Assembly (NCBI GenBank): GCA_900762005.1
Contig: CAAFEV010000336.1
Span: 1-16,900 of the forward strand
From: an uncultured Oscillospiraceae bacterium
Lineage (GTDB): Bacteria > Bacillota > Clostridia > Oscillospirales > Oscillospiraceae
Length of the DNA: 16,900 nucleotides
Direction of reading: 5' to 3'
Each line of letters begins with the position of its first letter. Positions within the stretch are counted from its first letter, which is position 1. Position numbers and translations under genes: made by a program. The notes beneath the pieces were generated by a model. That model had not been told where the DNA came from, made no database searches, and saw nothing but the letters and a program-made list of their open reading frames with translations. Below, piece after piece: positions 14,700 through 16,900 of this stretch.

Positions 14700-15209
14700 A
14701 TGAAAAACACCAGAGACATTACACTCGGTGCTATGCTTGCCGCACTTTACGTCCTCCTGACCGTGCTGCAGTCTCAGTTGTTTCCCGGCTCCGCCTCCAA
14801 CGCCATCCAATTTCGCATTGCGGAGGCTCTGTGCGTGTTCGCACTGTTTACGCCATCTGCCATCTACGGTCTGAGTCTCGGCTGTCTGCTGAGCAATTTG
14901 CTGCTGTCCACTGCCCTGCCGCTGGATTTTCTCATCGGCGCGGCTGCTACCGCGCTGTCTACCCTGCTGATGTATCGTCTGCGTAATGTGCGGCTTTGGC
15001 GGCTTCCGCTGCTGTCGCTGCTGATGCCCGCGGTCTTTAACGGGCTGTTTGTCGGCTGGGAGCTGACGATTTTTATCGACGGCCTTCCGTTCGGTCTGAA
15101 CCTGCTCTATGTCGTCGCGGGAGAGCTTGCCGTCCTGCTTTCGCTCGGCACCGCTCTGTTCTTCCTGCTTGATTCGAAAAAGCTGAAAAACCGTCTGTTT
15201 GGGAGGTGA
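14700..15209 (+). CDS. queT: QueT-type ECF transporter substrate-binding (S) component
   Basis: This 169-residue integral membrane protein has about five to six hydrophobic segments. It is the substrate-capture component of an energy-coupling-factor transporter for queuosine precursors; the shared ATPase and T components are not in the window. Family features are the early GAMLAALYVLLTVL helix, IQFRIAEALCVFALFTPSAIYGLSLGCLLSNLL, and the late VFNGLFVGWEL and LYVVAGELAVLLSLG segments. The ATG at 14700 follows GGAGAG, which the leader structure can mask. The TGA stop lies in the ribosome binding site of the next gene, indicating one operon with the three genes that follow. Confidence 0.87.
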   Translation: MKNTRDITLGAMLAALYVLLTVLQSQLFPGSASNAIQFRIAEALCVFALFTPSAIYGLSLGCLLSNLLLSTALPLDFLIGAAATALSTLLMYRLRNVRLWRLPLLSLLMPAVFNGLFVGWELTIFIDGLPFGLNLLYVVAGELAVLLSLGTALFFLLDSKKLKNRLFGR

Positions 15210-15213
15210 GCCC

Positions 15214-15717
15214 TTGCGCACCCGCAAGCTGATTCTCTGTGCGCTGCTCTGCGCCGTGGCACTGGGCATTTTCGTACTGGAGGCACAGATTCCGCTGCCT
15301 GTGCCGGGCATGAAGCTCGGGTTGAGCAATGTCGTCACCCTGTTTGCCCTGCCTGCCCTCGGTTCCCTGCCCGCGCTTGCGCTGACCGTCGTGCGCATCC
15401 TGCTCGGCAACCTCGTGACCGGGCAGGTTTCCGCCCTGCTTTACGCCTTCGGCGGTGCCCTGTTAAGCCTGCCCTGTATGGCAATCACCGTCCGTCTCTG
15501 TAAGCCGAAGCAGCTCTGGCTCGCCGGCGTGCTGGGCGGTCTGGCGCATAATCTCGGGCAGATGGCGGTTGCCGTTGTCGTGACCGAAACCCCCGCCTTG
15601 CTGGTATACCTTCCGCTTTTGCTGTTGTTCGGGCTGTTTTCCGGCGCGTTCACCGGCATCTGCGCACAGCTATTAGTCACCCGTTACCAAAAATTTAAGG
15701 AGGATTTTCACCGATGA
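15214..15717 (+). CDS. Gx transporter family membrane protein (heptaprenyl diphosphate synthase component I-like)
   Basis: This 167-residue, strongly hydrophobic protein has several membrane helices. The N-terminal pattern with PLPVPGMKLGLSNVVTLFAL, then RILLGNLVTGQVSALLYAFGGALLSLP, and GLAHNLGQMAVA, matches the Gx transporter / Hpre_diP_synt_I family. That family resembles ECF S components; its enzyme-subunit name is doubtful. The start chosen is TTG at 15214 because the excellent GGAGGTGA at 15202-15209 sits 4-5 nt before it; an in-frame TTG at 15199 would precede that site. The ribosome binding site overlaps the queT stop, and the 3' end overlaps the next ATG by 4 nt. The substrate is unknown. 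Confidence 0.82.
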   Translation: MRTRKLILCALLCAVALGIFVLEAQIPLPVPGMKLGLSNVVTLFALPALGSLPALALTVVRILLGNLVTGQVSALLYAFGGALLSLPCMAITVRLCKPKQLWLAGVLGGLAHNLGQMAVAVVVTETPALLVYLPLLLLFGLFSGAFTGICAQLLVTRYQKFKEDFHR

Positions 15718-16280
15718 AAAAACTGATTGTACTCACCCTTTGCCTTGCACTGCTGATTTCCTGCTTTGCTGCCTGCAAATCCGGCAAGGACAACACCACA
15801 GGCAGCACTGTCGCAGCCGGCACAACGGTTCCCGCCGAATCCGCAACCGATCCCCAGCCGCCCGCCGATGCTACGCGCATCAATTACAAGGGCTTGGAAA
15901 CCGCCACCTTCACCGAAGCCGAAATGAAAGCAGCCGAAGGCCGCGACCAGGATTTCGACGTGCCGCAGGGTGACGCTGTCATGTATATCTATAACAATGT
16001 CACACTGGACACGCTGGCGTTCACGCAGGTGCAGTACACCTTCTCCGAGCAGTTCAACCGCATCTCCTGCACCTACACCGGCGAGGGTCCGGACGCAACC
16101 CTGGAGAATTATAAAGCTGCTATGACCGCCATCTACGGTGAGCCGACAAGCTCCACAACAGGCGACGGACAGACCATCTATAGCTGGCATGACGGCGTGA
16201 GTGCGAACTATTTGCAGCTGATGCTGCTCAACGCGGATACCGTTCAGCTCGTATTCTATCTCTGCGAGGGTGCGCAATGA
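15714..16280 (+). CDS. Small lipoprotein of unknown function
   Basis: This 188-residue predicted lipoprotein starts with MKK and a hydrophobic stretch, and has the lipobox FAAC with Cys21 as the lipidation site. A Thr/Ala/Pro-rich linker runs to about residue 52, then a globular domain of about 135 residues with alternating hydrophobic strands and several aromatics (YSWHDGVSANYLQLMLL near 165-181). I do not recognise the domain. The ATG overlaps the stop of the Gx transporter gene (ATGA), with AAGGAGG about 10 nt upstream. The stop overlaps the next start the same way. The operon position suggests a surface partner of one of the two transporters, but that is inference. Confidence 0.85.
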   Translation: MKKLIVLTLCLALLISCFAACKSGKDNTTGSTVAAGTTVPAESATDPQPPADATRINYKGLETATFTEAEMKAAEGRDQDFDVPQGDAVMYIYNNVTLDTLAFTQVQYTFSEQFNRISCTYTGEGPDATLENYKAAMTAIYGEPTSSTTGDGQTIYSWHDGVSANYLQLMLLNADTVQLVFYLCEGAQ

Positions 16281-16708
16281 GTTATTTATCCCGCGCAATT
16301 TCTCTGCTGCAGCACGGCGGCTATACCTGTATTCTATGCGACCGCGACCGCACCATGACCGATAAAAAAACGGGCATTGCGCCGCTGCTGGAGCGGATTT
16401 CCGAGCGCGAGCCGTTGCAGGGGATGTGCGTTGCCGACCGTATCATCGGAAAGGCGGCGGCATTGCTGCTGCTCCACGCCGGTGTGAGCGCGGTTTACGG
16501 CGAGGTCATGAGCGAGCAGGCGTTCCGGCTCCTGACGCAGGCGGGCTTAACGGTGCGCTACGGCACGTTAGTGCCCTTCATTCAAAACCGCGCCGGCACC
16601 GACCGCTGCCCGATGGAACGCGCCGTGGAAGCGGTTGACGACCCGGCACAGGCTCCCGCTGCGCTACGCGCCGCCCTTGCTGCGCTGAAGGCGCAGGCAA
16701 ATTCCTGA
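16277..16708 (+). CDS. DUF1893 (TM1506-like) domain protein
   Basis: This 143-residue soluble protein matches the DUF1893 family, whose structurally known member TM1506 has a cytidine-deaminase-like fold. Visible family features are the strand YTCILCDRDRTMT at 16-28, a conserved core VADRIIGKAAALLLLHAGV (52-70) with VYGEVMSEQAFRLL, and the C-terminal VPFIQNRAGTDRCPME (99-114). The usual deaminase zinc motifs (HAE, PCxxC) are not seen, so catalysis cannot be assumed. It starts within the stop of the lipoprotein gene (ATGA overlap) and is the last gene before the terminator. The function of the family is unknown. Confidence 0.82.
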   Translation: MSYLSRAISLLQHGGYTCILCDRDRTMTDKKTGIAPLLERISEREPLQGMCVADRIIGKAAALLLLHAGVSAVYGEVMSEQAFRLLTQAGLTVRYGTLVPFIQNRAGTDRCPMERAVEAVDDPAQAPAALRAALAALKAQANS

Positions 16709-16715
16709 TATATGC

Positions 16716-16760
16716 CCCGCGCCGCGAGCTGTTTTTCTCTCGCGGCGCGGGTTTCTTTTT
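16716..16760 (+). terminator. Rho-independent terminator of the queT operon
   Basis: A perfect 13-bp GC-rich stem (16716-16728 and 16739-16751 region, CCCGCGCCGCGAG and complement) has a 10-nt loop. TTTCTTTTT follows it. It starts 8 bp after the DUF1893 stop. Confidence 0.94.
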
Positions 16761-16770
16761 CACGGCAACA

Positions 16771-16900
16771 GCATTTACTTTTTCTGAGCCGAAAAAGAAA
16801 GATTTTCACGGCTCTGGAGACAATGGAAGTTTGTGATTTGAGTTTTTTCCAGATTTGAAATGCCCTATTTGCTCTAAAACCATGAAATAAAAGTAAATGC
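16771..16900. repeat. AT-rich 130-bp segment bounded by 12-bp inverted repeats
   Basis: GCATTTACTTTT (16771-16782) is repeated inverted as AAAAGTAAATGC (16889-16900), ending exactly at the window edge. Inside is another hairpin, CTTTTTC 16778-16784 with GAAAAAG 16791-16797 around TGAGCC, and GAGCCG/CGGCTC arms. The composition is clearly more AT-rich than the operon before it, and no credible gene is present. It may be a small non-autonomous mobile element, the end of a larger one, or a long leader of the next gene. Flanking duplications cannot be checked on the right. Confidence 0.45.

Noticed and set aside
16845..16881. Short peptide with a CPIC motif resembling a transposase zinc-ribbon start
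   Set aside because: The frame is only about 12 codons, starts at TTG without a ribosome binding site, and stops at TAA before the inverted repeat.

Overview
The window looks like a chromosomal segment of a fairly GC-rich (about 57-60% by eye) Gram-positive Clostridia bacterium, probably Oscillospiraceae/Ruminococcaceae-like. The evidence is the strong AGGAGG-type ribosome binding sites, sigma-A-type promoters, Na/Pi transporters with PhoU-like tails, a QueT-type ECF S component, a Gx transporter, and a CTGAC/GAGGG palindromic repeat of a kind I recall from that group. No rRNA, tRNA, CRISPR, prophage or intact insertion sequence was seen. Most of the window is ordinary housekeeping and metabolism.

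Region 1 (1-7600) is an aspartate-family amino acid block. On the minus strand, hom, lysC and asd are followed by a Dabb-domain gene and a GIY-YIG gene. Diverging from hom, on the plus strand, are thrC, thrB and dapF. Together these cover aspartate to aspartyl phosphate (lysC), semialdehyde (asd), homoserine (hom), phosphohomoserine (thrB) and threonine (thrC), plus the epimerase that makes meso-diaminopimelate (dapF). The 114-bp gap between hom and thrC carries two fully overlapping promoters facing opposite ways and an 8-bp inverted repeat that covers part of the thrC -35 box. The block is closed on each side by a hairpin terminator (96-139 and 7556-7600).

Region 2 (7636-9818) holds a parvulin-type lipoprotein, tadA, and a previously unlisted 47-codon ORF on the plus strand with a good ribosome binding site and a hairpin behind it. 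The first two genes have clear promoters.

Region 3 (9822-14561) is a minus-strand tandem array of three Na/Pi-cotransporter paralogues. Two are full length with a PhoU-like C-terminal domain. The third (most upstream) has only the membrane domain.

Region 4 (14593-16760) is a compact plus-strand operon: a strong promoter, a structured leader that looks like a preQ1-type pseudoknot riboswitch, queT, a Gx transporter with a UUG start, a small lipoprotein, and a DUF1893 gene, ending in a GC-rich terminator. After it lies an AT-richer stretch bounded by 12-bp inverted repeats that reach the window edge.

The most interesting points are the queT leader, the overlapping hom/thrC control region, the queT-Gx-lipoprotein-DUF1893 operon, the transporter array, and the orphan 47-aa ORF. 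I found no convincing wholly new multi-gene system.
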